Source of the DNA: Streptomyces populi
GTDB lineage: Bacteria > Actinomycetota > Actinomycetes > Streptomycetales > Streptomycetaceae
Reading direction: 5' to 3'
Assembly (NCBI RefSeq): GCF_002911015.1
Contig: NZ_KZ626874.1
Span: forward strand, 17,285 to 81,284
Length of the DNA stretch: 64,000 nucleotides
In this document: positions 9,303-17,198 of the stretch, piece after piece
How positions within the stretch are numbered: position 1 is the first letter of the stretch
How the letters are laid out: the number at the start of each line of letters is the position of its first letter
Made by a program: the position numbers and the translations under genes
Notes under the pieces: generated by a model
The model's database searches: none
The model's input: the letters and a program-made list of their open reading frames with translations, nothing else
Told to the model about the DNA's origin: nothing

Positions 9303-10493
9303 GTGAGGCGCATGACGGCTCGCCCCGCGAACGCACACCAGACGCGGCTGCTCCGGCTGCTGCGCGATGGCGGCCCCCACTCGCGCGCCCAGCTGGGCGA
9401 CCGGATCGACCTCTCCCGTTCCAAGCTCGCGGTCGAGGTGGACCGGCTCCTGGAGACCGGCCTCGTCGTCGCGGACGGCCTCGCCGCCTCCCGGGGCGGA
9501 CGCCGCTCGCACAACATCCGCCTCGCGCCCGAACTGCGCTTCCTCGGCGTCGACATCGGCGCGACCTCGATCGACGTCGCGGTGACCAACGCCGAACTGG
9601 AGGTCCTGGGACACCTCAACCACTCCATGGACGTGCGGGAAGGCCCCGTCGCGGTCTTCGAGCAGGTCCTGTCGATGGTCGGCAAGCTCAAGGCGACGGG
9701 GCTGACGGACGGACTGGACGGTGCCGGCATCGGCGTACCGGGCCCCGTCCGCTTCCCCGAGGGCGTCCCGGTGGCTCCGCCGATCATGCCCGGATGGGAC
9801 GGTTTCCCCGTCCGGGAGGCACTCAGCCAGGACCTGGGATGCCCCGTGATGGTCGACAACGACGCGAACCTGATGGCCATGGGGGAGCAGCACGCGGGCG
9901 TCGCCCGGTCCGTGGGCGACTTCCTGTACGTCAAGATCGGCACCGGCATCGGCTGCGGCATCGTCGTCGGCGGAGAGGTCCACCGCGGCACGACGGGGAG
10001 CGCAGGCGACATCGGGCACATCCAGATCGACCCGGAGGGCCGGGCCTGCGGCTGCGGCAACAGGGGATGTCTGGAAGCCCACTTCGGCGGCGCCGCGCTC
10101 GCCCGCGACGCCGAGGACGCGGCGCGCGAGGGACGCTCGGTCGCCCTCGCCGCCCGGCTGGAAGCCGTCGGCACGCTGACCGCGGCGGACGTCTCCGCGG
10201 CCGCCGCGGCGGGGGACGCCATGGCCCTGGAACTGATCCGGGCGGGCGGTGACCGGGTCGGCCAGGTCATCGCCGGCCTCGTGAGCTTCTTCAACCCCGG
10301 CATGGTCGTGATCGGAGGCGGGGTGACGGGACTCGGGCACACGCTGCTGGCGAGCGTGCGGACCCAGGTGTACCGGCGCTCCCTCCCGCTCGCGACCAGG
10401 AACCTGCCCATCGTCCTGGGCGAACTCGGCTCCACCGCCGGTGTGATCGGCGCGGCCCGGCTCATCAGCGACCACCTGTTCTCACCGGCCTGA
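9303..10493 (+). CDS. ROK-family transcriptional regulator
   Basis: About 396 residues. The N-terminal winged helix (about 12-65: HQTRLLRLLRDGGPHSRAQL, LSRSKLAVEVDRLLETGLV) is followed by a ROK sugar-kinase-like fold: GVDIGATSIDVAVTN, MVDNDANLMAMGE, GTGIGCGIVVGG, then the ROK zinc motif CGCGNRGCLE preceded by GHIQIDPEG. Start: the GTG at 9303 has GGGGGAGG (9292-9299) just upstream. An ATG at 9312 is an alternative with wider spacing. ROK regulators with an HTH normally repress sugar-uptake genes and respond to a sugar or sugar phosphate. Its position before the CUT2 ABC operon makes that operon the likely target, and the secreted lectin genes possible ones. Confidence 0.92.
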   Translation: MRRMTARPANAHQTRLLRLLRDGGPHSRAQLGDRIDLSRSKLAVEVDRLLETGLVVADGLAASRGGRRSHNIRLAPELRFLGVDIGATSIDVAVTNAELEVLGHLNHSMDVREGPVAVFEQVLSMVGKLKATGLTDGLDGAGIGVPGPVRFPEGVPVAPPIMPGWDGFPVREALSQDLGCPVMVDNDANLMAMGEQHAGVARSVGDFLYVKIGTGIGCGIVVGGEVHRGTTGSAGDIGHIQIDPEGRACGCGNRGCLEAHFGGAALARDAEDAAREGRSVALAARLEAVGTLTAADVSAAAAAGDAMALELIRAGGDRVGQVIAGLVSFFNPGMVVIGGGVTGLGHTLLASVRTQVYRRSLPLATRNLPIVLGELGSTAGVIGAARLISDHLFSPA

Positions 10494-10648
10494 TCCGAGT
10501 CGGTCGGCACCGAGAGGTGCCCGACACCCAACACGCCGGCACCGCGAGGCGTCCGGTACGTCGGCACCGCGAGGCGCCGAGCACGCAAGCACCGCGCGGT
10601 GTCCAGCATGTGAGCCCCGCGAGGTGCTGAGCAACAGGCACACCCGTA
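10494..10648 (+). repeat. Array of five imperfect tandem tetraloop hairpins
   Basis: Between the ROK gene and the ABC ATPase there are five successive units built on GCACC-GNRA-GGTGC. The first, GGCACC-GAGA-GGTGCC at 10506-10521, is a perfect 6-bp stem. The others (around 10534, 10560, 10589 and 10613) keep the stem through paired or wobble changes with GCGA or GCGC loops. Spacing is roughly 25-30 bases. It may act as a terminator or attenuator for the ROK gene or as an RNA structure in the leader of the operon. Confidence 0.6.
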
Positions 10649-10899
10649 CGACCTGCCGCACCCGCACCCGCACCCGTACCGCCGTACCACCCGTACTTCC
10701 CGTACGTCCGCACCCTGTAGCCGCACCACCCGCGCGAAGCCGCGGCACCGCACCGCATCTCACCGCACACGGCAGGACCGCCCTCCGACGTGCGTGCTCC
10801 TCCGCCCCGACGGCCGCACCGCCGTCGGAACACCCCGCCACGCCCCCGCTCTCGCGTCCGCCCTGCCCGTTCACGGCCCGCAACAGCCGAGGAATCCCC
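10649..10899. other. Pyrimidine-rich CCCGTA/CCGCA short-repeat leader
   Basis: This part of the gap before the ABC ATPase is rich in short CCCGTAC and CCGCACC words (about 10646-10735) and has no recognisable gene. It probably contains the promoter and long leader of the ABC operon. I see no clear -10/-35 pair. Confidence 0.4.
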
Positions 10900-12423
10900 A
10901 TGGCACCAGAACCGCCCCTGCTCACCATGTCCGGCATCACCAAGTCCTTTCCCGGAGTCCGCGCCCTCGACGGCGTCGACCTGGAGGTCCGGGCCGGGGA
11001 AGTCCACTGCGTCCTCGGCCAGAACGGCGCCGGCAAGTCCACCCTGATCAAGGTCCTCGCCGGCGCCCACCAGCCGGACGGGGGCAGGATCACCTGGTGT
11101 GGACAGGAGGTGACGCCGGGCTCCCCGATCGCGGCCATGCGCCTCGGCATCGCCACCATCTACCAGGAACTCGACCTGGTCGAGGGCCTGTCCGTCGCCG
11201 AGAACGTCTTCCTCGGCCACGAGCCCACCACCGCGGGCTTCGTCGTCCGGACACGAACCGCCCGCACCGCCGCCGCCCGACTGCTCGAACGCCTCGGCCA
11301 CGGCGAGATCGACCCCGCGCGCCGGGCCGGCGAACTCTCCGCCGCCCAGCGGCAGATCGTCTCCATGGCCCGCGCGCTCTCCCACGACGTGCGCCTCATC
11401 GTCATGGACGAGCCGTCCGCCGCCCTCGACCCGGACGAGGTCGACAACCTCTTCCGGACCGTCGGCGACCTGACCGCCGAAGGCGTCGCCGTCGTCTACA
11501 TCTCCCACCGCCTGGAGGAGATCCGCCGGATCGGCGACCGGGTCACCGTTCTCAAAGACGGCAGGACCGTCGCGGGCGGACTGCCCGCGAAGTCCACCTC
11601 GACCGACGAGGTCGTCACGCTGATGACCGGGCGCAGCGTCGAGTACGTCTTCCCGGAGCGGTCCCCGCAGGACGCCCCCGCCACGGCCGAACCCGTACTG
11701 CGTATCGAAGGGCTCACCAGGAAAGGGGAGTTCGCCCCCCTCGACCTGGAACTGCGCCCCGGCGAGATCGTCGGCCTCGCCGGACTCGTCGGATCGGGAC
11801 GCTCCGAGATCCTGGAGACGGTCTACGGCGCGCGCAGGCCGACCGGCGGACGCGTCCTCGTCGACGGGGTCCCCCTGCGGCCGGGCAGCGTCCGCGCGGC
11901 CGTCCGCGCCGGCGTCGGCCTCGCCCCCGAGGAACGCAAGGCGCAGGCCCTGCTGCCGATGGAGTCCGTCACCCGCAACGTCACGGTCTCCACCCTCTCC
12001 CGCTTCTCCCGCGGCGGCTGGCTCGACCAGCAGCGGGAACGCGACGCCGCCCGGCGGACGACCCGCGAACTGTCCCTGCGGCCCGACGACCCCGACGCCC
12101 GGATCCGGACCCTGTCCGGCGGCAACCAGCAGAAGGCGGTCCTCGCCCGCTGGCTCCTGCGCGGCTGCAAGGTCCTGCTCCTCGACGAGCCGACCCGGGG
12201 CGTCGACGTCGGCGCCCGCGCCGAGCTGTACGGCGTCGTCCGGCGGCTGGCCGACGAGGGCCTCGCCGTCCTCCTCGTGTCCAGCGAGGTGCCCGAGGTC
12301 CTGGGGCTCGCCGACCGCGTGCTGGTGCTGCGCGAGGGAAACGTCGTCCACACCGCCGACGCCCGGGAGCTCGACGAGCACCGCGTACTCGACCTCGTGA
12401 TGGAAGGAAGCCCGACGGCATGA
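10900..12423 (+). CDS. CUT2-family sugar ABC transporter, two-domain ATP-binding protein
   Basis: 507 residues with two fused nucleotide-binding domains, as in RbsA/XylG/MglA. Domain 1 has Walker A GQNGAGKST (40-48), an atypical signature LSAAQRQIVSMARAL and Walker B LIVMDEPSAAL. Domain 2 has a degenerate P-loop (GLVGSGRSE), the signature LSGGNQQKAVLARWLL and LLLDEPTRGVDVGA. This asymmetry is typical of CUT2 ATPases. The start ATG at 10900 follows GAGGA by 6-7 bases. It is the first gene of an operon with the permease (4-base ATGA overlap) and lipoprotein, so it energises import of a pentose, hexose or cyclitol. Substrate cannot be read from the sequence, but the downstream inositol-type enzymes make a cyclitol plausible. 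Confidence 0.93.
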   Translation: MAPEPPLLTMSGITKSFPGVRALDGVDLEVRAGEVHCVLGQNGAGKSTLIKVLAGAHQPDGGRITWCGQEVTPGSPIAAMRLGIATIYQELDLVEGLSVAENVFLGHEPTTAGFVVRTRTARTAAARLLERLGHGEIDPARRAGELSAAQRQIVSMARALSHDVRLIVMDEPSAALDPDEVDNLFRTVGDLTAEGVAVVYISHRLEEIRRIGDRVTVLKDGRTVAGGLPAKSTSTDEVVTLMTGRSVEYVFPERSPQDAPATAEPVLRIEGLTRKGEFAPLDLELRPGEIVGLAGLVGSGRSEILETVYGARRPTGGRVLVDGVPLRPGSVRAAVRAGVGLAPEERKAQALLPMESVTRNVTVSTLSRFSRGGWLDQQRERDAARRTTRELSLRPDDPDARIRTLSGGNQQKAVLARWLLRGCKVLLLDEPTRGVDVGARAELYGVVRRLADEGLAVLLVSSEVPEVLGLADRVLVLREGNVVHTADARELDEHRVLDLVMEGSPTA

Positions 12424-13451
12424 CGCAATCAACCACTCCGGCGGGGCACGGCACGCCGGCCACACCCCTCGCTCCCGTACCGGCCGGGAAGAGCGCGGCG
12501 CACCGGCCGCCGGGTCTCCGCCCGGACGTGCGCACCCTGTCCCTGCTCGGCGTCCTGGCCGTCCTGGTGGCCGTCGGGGGCGTCACCAGGCCCGACGAGT
12601 TCCTGTCCGTCAGCAATCTGCAACTCGTCCTGACCCAGGCGTCCGTCATCGGCGTCGTCACCGTCGGCATGACCTTCGTCATCACCAGCGGCGGCATCGA
12701 CCTGTCGGTCGGGGCCATCGTGGCACTGGCGTCCGTCTGGGCCACCACGGTGGCGACCCAGGAGTACGGATTCGCCGGCATCCTCTTCACCGCCGTGGCC
12801 GTGGGACTGGGCTGCGGCCTGGTGAACGGACTGCTCATCGCGTACGGCGGGATGGTCCCCTTCATCGCCACCCTCGCCATGTTCGCCTCCGCCCGCGGTC
12901 TCGCCCTCCAGATCACCGACGGCAAGACCCAGATCGTGACCGTCGAGTCCGTGCTCGACCTCGGCGTCAAGGACGCCTACGTCCTCGGGATCCCGCCGCT
13001 CGTCCTCGTCTTCGCCGCCGTCACCCTCGTGGGCTGGCTCCTGTTCAACCGCACCACCTTCGGCCGCCGGACGGTGGCCGTGGGCGGCAACGCGGAGGCC
13101 ACCCGGCTCGCCGGCATCGACGTACGCCGCCAGCGCCTCTACCTCTACCTGCTCTCCGGACTGTGCTGCGGCATCGCGGCCTTCCTGCTGATCGTGCTGG
13201 CCGGCTCCGGCCAGAACACCAACGGCAACCTCTACGAACTCGACGCCATCGCCGCCGCCATCATCGGCGGCACCCTCCTCAGCGGCGGCCGCGGCACGGT
13301 CGTCGGCTCCGTCCTCGGAGTCCTGGTCTTCACGACGATCACCAACCTCTTCGCCCTGAACAACCTGGAGAGCGCCGTCCAGCAGATCGCCAAGGGCGCG
13401 ATCATCGTCGCCGCCGTCTTGGTCCAGCACCGCGCTCTGCGCGGCGACTGA
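12420..13451 (+). CDS. CUT2-family sugar ABC transporter permease
   Basis: 343 residues with a Pro/Ala-rich cytoplasmic N-terminus (about 1-40) and eight to ten hydrophobic segments. It has the RbsC-family motifs TFVITSGGIDLSVGAIVAL, NGLLIAYGGMVPFIATLA, the cytoplasmic loop FGRRTVAVGGNAEATRLAGID (ATPase contact region) and ...AAAIIGGTLLSGGRGTVVGS. The start ATG overlaps the ATPase stop as ATGA, so the two are translationally coupled. It forms the membrane channel of the importer with the ATPase upstream and the lipoprotein downstream. Length is usual for the family. Confidence 0.93.
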   Translation: MTQSTTPAGHGTPATPLAPVPAGKSAAHRPPGLRPDVRTLSLLGVLAVLVAVGGVTRPDEFLSVSNLQLVLTQASVIGVVTVGMTFVITSGGIDLSVGAIVALASVWATTVATQEYGFAGILFTAVAVGLGCGLVNGLLIAYGGMVPFIATLAMFASARGLALQITDGKTQIVTVESVLDLGVKDAYVLGIPPLVLVFAAVTLVGWLLFNRTTFGRRTVAVGGNAEATRLAGIDVRRQRLYLYLLSGLCCGIAAFLLIVLAGSGQNTNGNLYELDAIAAAIIGGTLLSGGRGTVVGSVLGVLVFTTITNLFALNNLESAVQQIAKGAIIVAAVLVQHRALRGD

Positions 13452-13594
13452 CCCCACCCGTCCCCGCGTCCCACGCCCACAGCCCCGTGCGGCGCCGCCG
13501 TCACCGCCTCGCTCGGCGCCGCACGGCCCCGACCCCACCACCCGGTTCCGGAACTCCCGCACCCGGAAAGCCCAGTCGAAGAGGTAAACCCGCC

Positions 13595-14641
13595 ATGCCA
13601 GAATCCCGCGTCCACAGCCGCAGACACCTCCTCCTCGGCGGCGCCGCCGTCTCCACCGGCGCCCTCCTCACCGCCTGCACCAGCAACGAGCCCAAGGACC
13701 AGAAGCCCGCCACGAACGCGGGCCCCGCCGCCGACGACAAGCCCGGCGCCCCCGTCACCATCGGCTTCGCCGGCCCGCAGGCCGACCACGGCTGGCTCAA
13801 CGCCATCAACGAGAACGCCAAGCGGCGCGCCGAGAAGTACTCCGACGTCACCCTCGAGATCACCGAGGGCTCCAACGACACCGCCGCCCAGATCGGCCAG
13901 GTCCAGACCCTCATCAACAAGAGGGTCGACGTCCTGGTCGTCCTGCCCGCCGACGGCAAGGCACTCACCCAGGTCGGCCTCCAGGCCATGAAGGCCGGCA
14001 TCCCCGTCGTCAACCTCGACCGGATCTTCGCCTCCCCGCAGGCCTACCGCTGCTGGATCGGCGGCGACAACTACGGCATGGGCCTCAACGCCGGCCGGTT
14101 CATCGGCGAGAAGCTCAAGGACAAGAAGGACGCCACCGTCGTCGAACTCGCCGGCATGGACAGCCTGGAACTCACCCGGCAGCGCACCCAGGGCTTCGAC
14201 GACGCCCTCAAGAACTACCCCAACATCCGCAAGGTCGCCCGCCAGGCCGCCGAGTTCACCGTCGAGTCCGGCCAGGCCAAGATGGCCCAGCTCCTCCAGG
14301 CCCAGTCGAAGTTCGACGCCCTGTGGAACCACGACGACGACCAGGGCGTCGGCGCGCTGCGCGCCATCGCCCAGGCCGGCCGCAAGGGCTTCCTCATGGT
14401 CGGCGGTGCCGGAGCCAAGTCCGCCATGGACGCCATCAAGGCCGACGACGGCGTCCTGAAGGCCACGGTCCTCTACCCGCCCACCATGGCCGCCTCCGCG
14501 ATCGACCTCGCCCGCGCCCTCGGCCAGAAGAAGGGCGTCGGCGGCATGGCCGAACTGGAGATCCCCGCCTCGATCACCCTCTACTCCGCCGTCGTCACCA
14601 AGGAGAACGTCGACGACTACCTGCCCACCGGCTTCAGCTGA
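13595..14641 (+). CDS. Sugar-binding lipoprotein of the CUT2 transporter
   Basis: 348 residues. A signal sequence with a twin-arginine-like start (HSRRHLLLGG) ends in the lipobox LLTAC with Cys28, so the protein should be lipid-anchored on the outer face of the membrane. The mature part is a periplasmic-binding-protein-1 fold of the RbsB type: TIGFAGPQADHGWLNAINEN, RVDVLVVLPADGKALTQVG, GIPVVNLDRIF, FDALWNHDDDQGVGALRAI. It sits 143 bases after the permease, with GAGG about 10 bases before the ATG. A sugar or cyclitol ligand is expected; several Asp and Asn residues in the predicted pocket (DHGW, LDR, NHDDD) fit polyol binding. Confidence 0.92.
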   Translation: MPESRVHSRRHLLLGGAAVSTGALLTACTSNEPKDQKPATNAGPAADDKPGAPVTIGFAGPQADHGWLNAINENAKRRAEKYSDVTLEITEGSNDTAAQIGQVQTLINKRVDVLVVLPADGKALTQVGLQAMKAGIPVVNLDRIFASPQAYRCWIGGDNYGMGLNAGRFIGEKLKDKKDATVVELAGMDSLELTRQRTQGFDDALKNYPNIRKVARQAAEFTVESGQAKMAQLLQAQSKFDALWNHDDDQGVGALRAIAQAGRKGFLMVGGAGAKSAMDAIKADDGVLKATVLYPPTMAASAIDLARALGQKKGVGGMAELEIPASITLYSAVVTKENVDDYLPTGFS

Positions 14642-14777
14642 CCGGCGCGAGCGCCGCCCGGCCGGGTGTGCGGCGGTGCGACGGCCGATCGCCCCGCCCG
14701 GCGGAGCCCCGGCTCTCCGCGCGCCGCGGAACCGACATCCCCACCGGTCACGGCCGGTGTCTGCGAGAGGAGACCAA

Positions 14778-16016
14778 GTGGAACAGAGGGACAGCGAAAG
14801 GGTCCCGCCGACGCTCGGCATCGGGATGGTCGGGTACGCGTTCATGGGCGCCGCCCACTCCCAGGGCTGGCGCACCGCCGGCCGCGTCTTCGACCTGCCG
14901 CTGCGCCCGGTGCTCGCCGCCGTGGCGGGCCGGGACCCCGAGGCCGTGCGCGCGGCGGCCGACAGACACGGCTGGGCCGCGGCGGAGACCGACTGGCGCG
15001 AGCTGATCGCCCGCGACGACGTCCAGCTCGTCGACATCTGCACGCCGGGTGACCGGCACGCGGAGATCGCGATCGCCGCGCTCGACGCGGGCAAGCACGT
15101 GCTGTGCGAGAAGCCGCTCGCCAACTCGGTGGCCGAGGCCGAGGCCATGGCGGTCGCCGCCGACCGGGCCAGGGAGCGCGGCCAGGTGGCCATGGTCGGA
15201 TTCAACTACCGCCGGGTGCCGGCCCTCGCGCACGCCCGCCGGCTCGTCGCGGACGGCTGGCTCGGCGCCCTGCGGCACCTTCGCCTCACCTATCTCCAGG
15301 ACTGGCTCGTCGATCCCGACTTCCCGCTGACCTGGCGTCTCCAGCGGCGGCACGCGGGCTCCGGCGCGCTCGGGGACCTCGGAGCGCACATTGTGGACCT
15401 CGCACAGTTCCTGGCGGGGGAGCCGCTGGTCGGGGTCTCGGCACAGCTGGAGACGTTCGTCAGGGAACGGCCCCTTCTCGCGGGGGTGTCGGCCGGACTG
15501 CACGCCTCCGGCGGCCCGGGGCGCGGCCCCGTCACCGTCGACGACGCGGCCGTCTTCACCGGCCGGCTCGCCTCCGGCGCGCTCGCGACGTTCGAGGCGA
15601 GCCGGATGGCACCGGGCCGCAAGAACGCGCTGCGTCTGGAGATCAACGGCGAGCGGGGCTCCCTCGCCTTCGACCTGGAGCGGCTCAACGAACTGCTCCT
15701 CCACGACCACCGGGAACCGGCGGCCACCGCCGGATTCCGCCGGATCCTGGTCACCGAGGCGGAACACCCCTACCTGGAGGCCTGGTGGCCGCCCGGCCAC
15801 GGACTCGGCTATGAACACACCTTCGTCCACCAGGCGCGCGACCTGGTGACGGCCGTCGCCGCGGGGACGGACCCCGTGCCGTCGTTCGCGGACGGACTCC
15901 AGGTCCAGCGCGTGCTGGCCGCCGTGGAGGAGAGCGCGGCGAAGAACGCCGTCTACACCCCCGTCCCCGCGCCCGCCCCGACACCGCGGGCCGAGCGTGC
16001 TGAGGCACAGGTCTGA
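14778..16016 (+). CDS. Gfo/Idh/MocA-family oxidoreductase
   Basis: 412 residues. An N-terminal Rossmann fold (LGIGMVGYAFMGAAHSQGW) is followed by the family signature HVLCEKPLA (EKP near 111-113) and the C-terminal GFO domain with GSGALGDLGAHIVDLAQFL, where the DxGxHxxD motif supplies the catalytic His and substrate contacts. The start GTG at 14778 follows GAGAGGAGA. The family oxidises ring hydroxyls of inositols, sugars or glycosides using NAD(P). It is followed 12 bases later by a TIM-barrel isomerase, the same pairing seen in inositol and 3-keto-glycoside catabolism, and it probably belongs to the ABC operon. Confidence 0.92.
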   Translation: MEQRDSERVPPTLGIGMVGYAFMGAAHSQGWRTAGRVFDLPLRPVLAAVAGRDPEAVRAAADRHGWAAAETDWRELIARDDVQLVDICTPGDRHAEIAIAALDAGKHVLCEKPLANSVAEAEAMAVAADRARERGQVAMVGFNYRRVPALAHARRLVADGWLGALRHLRLTYLQDWLVDPDFPLTWRLQRRHAGSGALGDLGAHIVDLAQFLAGEPLVGVSAQLETFVRERPLLAGVSAGLHASGGPGRGPVTVDDAAVFTGRLASGALATFEASRMAPGRKNALRLEINGERGSLAFDLERLNELLLHDHREPAATAGFRRILVTEAEHPYLEAWWPPGHGLGYEHTFVHQARDLVTAVAAGTDPVPSFADGLQVQRVLAAVEESAAKNAVYTPVPAPAPTPRAERAEAQV

Positions 16017-16028
16017 GGAGGAGAGCCG

Positions 16029-17030
16029 ATGCCACGCCCGTTCACGCTGTTCACCGGCCAGTGGGCCGACCTGCCCCTGGAGGAGGTCTGCCGGCTCGCT
16101 CGCGACTTCGGCTACGACGGCCTCGAACTCGCCTGCTGGGGAGACCACTTCGAGGTGGACAAGGCCCTCGCCGACCCGGCGTACGTCAAGGGCAGACGGG
16201 AACTGCTCGACGCGTACGGACTGAGGTGCTGGGCGGTCTCCAACCACCTGGTGGGGCAGGCCGTCTGCGACGACCCGATCGACGAGCGCCACCGGGCGAT
16301 CGTGCCCGCCCGGATCTGGGGCGACGGCGACGCCGAAGGGGTGCGGCGACGGGCCGCCCGCGAGCTCGCGGACACCGCGCGGGCCGCGGCGGCGCTCGGC
16401 GTCGACACCGTCGTCGGCTTCACCGGCTCCTCCATCTGGCACCTGGTGGCGATGTTCCCGCCGGTCCCCGAGCACATGGTCGAGCGCGGCTACGAGGACT
16501 TCGCCGAGCGCTGGAACCCGGTCCTCGACGTCTTCGACGCCGAGGGAGTGCGCTTCGCCCACGAGGTGCACCCCAGCGAGATCGCCTACGACTACTGGAC
16601 GACGAAACGGGCCCTGGAAGCCGTCGGGAACCGGCCGGCCTTCGGCCTCAACTTCGACCCCTCCCACTTCGTGTGGCAGGACCTCGACCCGGTCGGTTTC
16701 CTCTACGACTTCCGCGACCGGATCTACCACGTGGACTGCAAGGAGGCCCGCAAACGGCTCGACGGGCGCAACGGGCGCCTCGGCTCCCACCTGCCCTGGG
16801 GCGACCCCCGGCGCGGCTGGGACTTCGTCTCCGCCGGCCACGGCGACGTCCCCTGGGAGGACGTCTTCCGGATGCTCCGCTCGATCGGCTACGCGGGCCC
16901 GGTCTCGGTGGAGTGGGAGGACGCCGGCATGGACCGGCTCCAGGGCGCCCCCGAGGCGCTCGCCCACCTCAAGCGGTTCGACTTCGACCCGCCGAGCGCC
17001 TCCTTCGACGCCGCCTTCTCCGGCCCGTGA
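16029..17030 (+). CDS. Sugar phosphate isomerase/epimerase (TIM barrel)
   Basis: 333 residues of the xylose-isomerase-like/AP-endonuclease-2 superfamily: GYDGLELACWGDHF, a TGSS...W segment, FAHEVHPSEIAYDY, FGLNFDPSHFVWQ, YHVDCKE, and a C-terminal GYAGPVSVEWEDAGMD. The Glu, Asp and His residues expected to bind a divalent metal are present (HEVHPSE, NFDPSH, HVDCKE, VEWED). The ATG follows AGGAGGAGA directly after the Gfo/Idh gene. Such enzymes interconvert keto-inositols or 3-keto-sugars in partnership with Gfo/Idh oxidoreductases; that exact reaction is inferred. Confidence 0.9.
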   Translation: MPRPFTLFTGQWADLPLEEVCRLARDFGYDGLELACWGDHFEVDKALADPAYVKGRRELLDAYGLRCWAVSNHLVGQAVCDDPIDERHRAIVPARIWGDGDAEGVRRRAARELADTARAAAALGVDTVVGFTGSSIWHLVAMFPPVPEHMVERGYEDFAERWNPVLDVFDAEGVRFAHEVHPSEIAYDYWTTKRALEAVGNRPAFGLNFDPSHFVWQDLDPVGFLYDFRDRIYHVDCKEARKRLDGRNGRLGSHLPWGDPRRGWDFVSAGHGDVPWEDVFRMLRSIGYAGPVSVEWEDAGMDRLQGAPEALAHLKRFDFDPPSASFDAAFSGP

Positions 17031-17100
17031 GCCGCGAGCGCCGCCCATGAACCGGCGGCGGGCGAGGAAGCGTCGTACCCCCCGCCCGCCGTCTTCTCCA

Positions 17101-17163
17101 CCTGCGAGACCTGCGAGACCTGCGAGACCTGCGAGACCTGCGAGACCTGCGAGCCCTGTGAGA
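17101..17163. repeat. 9-bp tandem repeat CCTGCGAGA, seven copies
   Basis: Five perfect and two degenerate copies of CCTGCGAGA run from 17101 to 17163 in the 168-base gap between the isomerase gene and the inositol-phosphate-synthase-like gene. The period is a multiple of three, so it reads as Ser-Gln-Val on one strand and Arg-Pro-Ala on the other, but it lies outside any convincing gene. It is a candidate variable-number repeat in the leader of the Ebo-type operon. Confidence 0.85.
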
Positions 17164-17198
17164 CCCGCAAGGACACCGACACGGCAGGGAGGCGGCCA

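Noticed and set aside
10494..10648. CRISPR array
   Set aside because: Units are imperfect, spacing varies, there are no unique spacers and no cas genes; the elements are hairpins with covarying arms.
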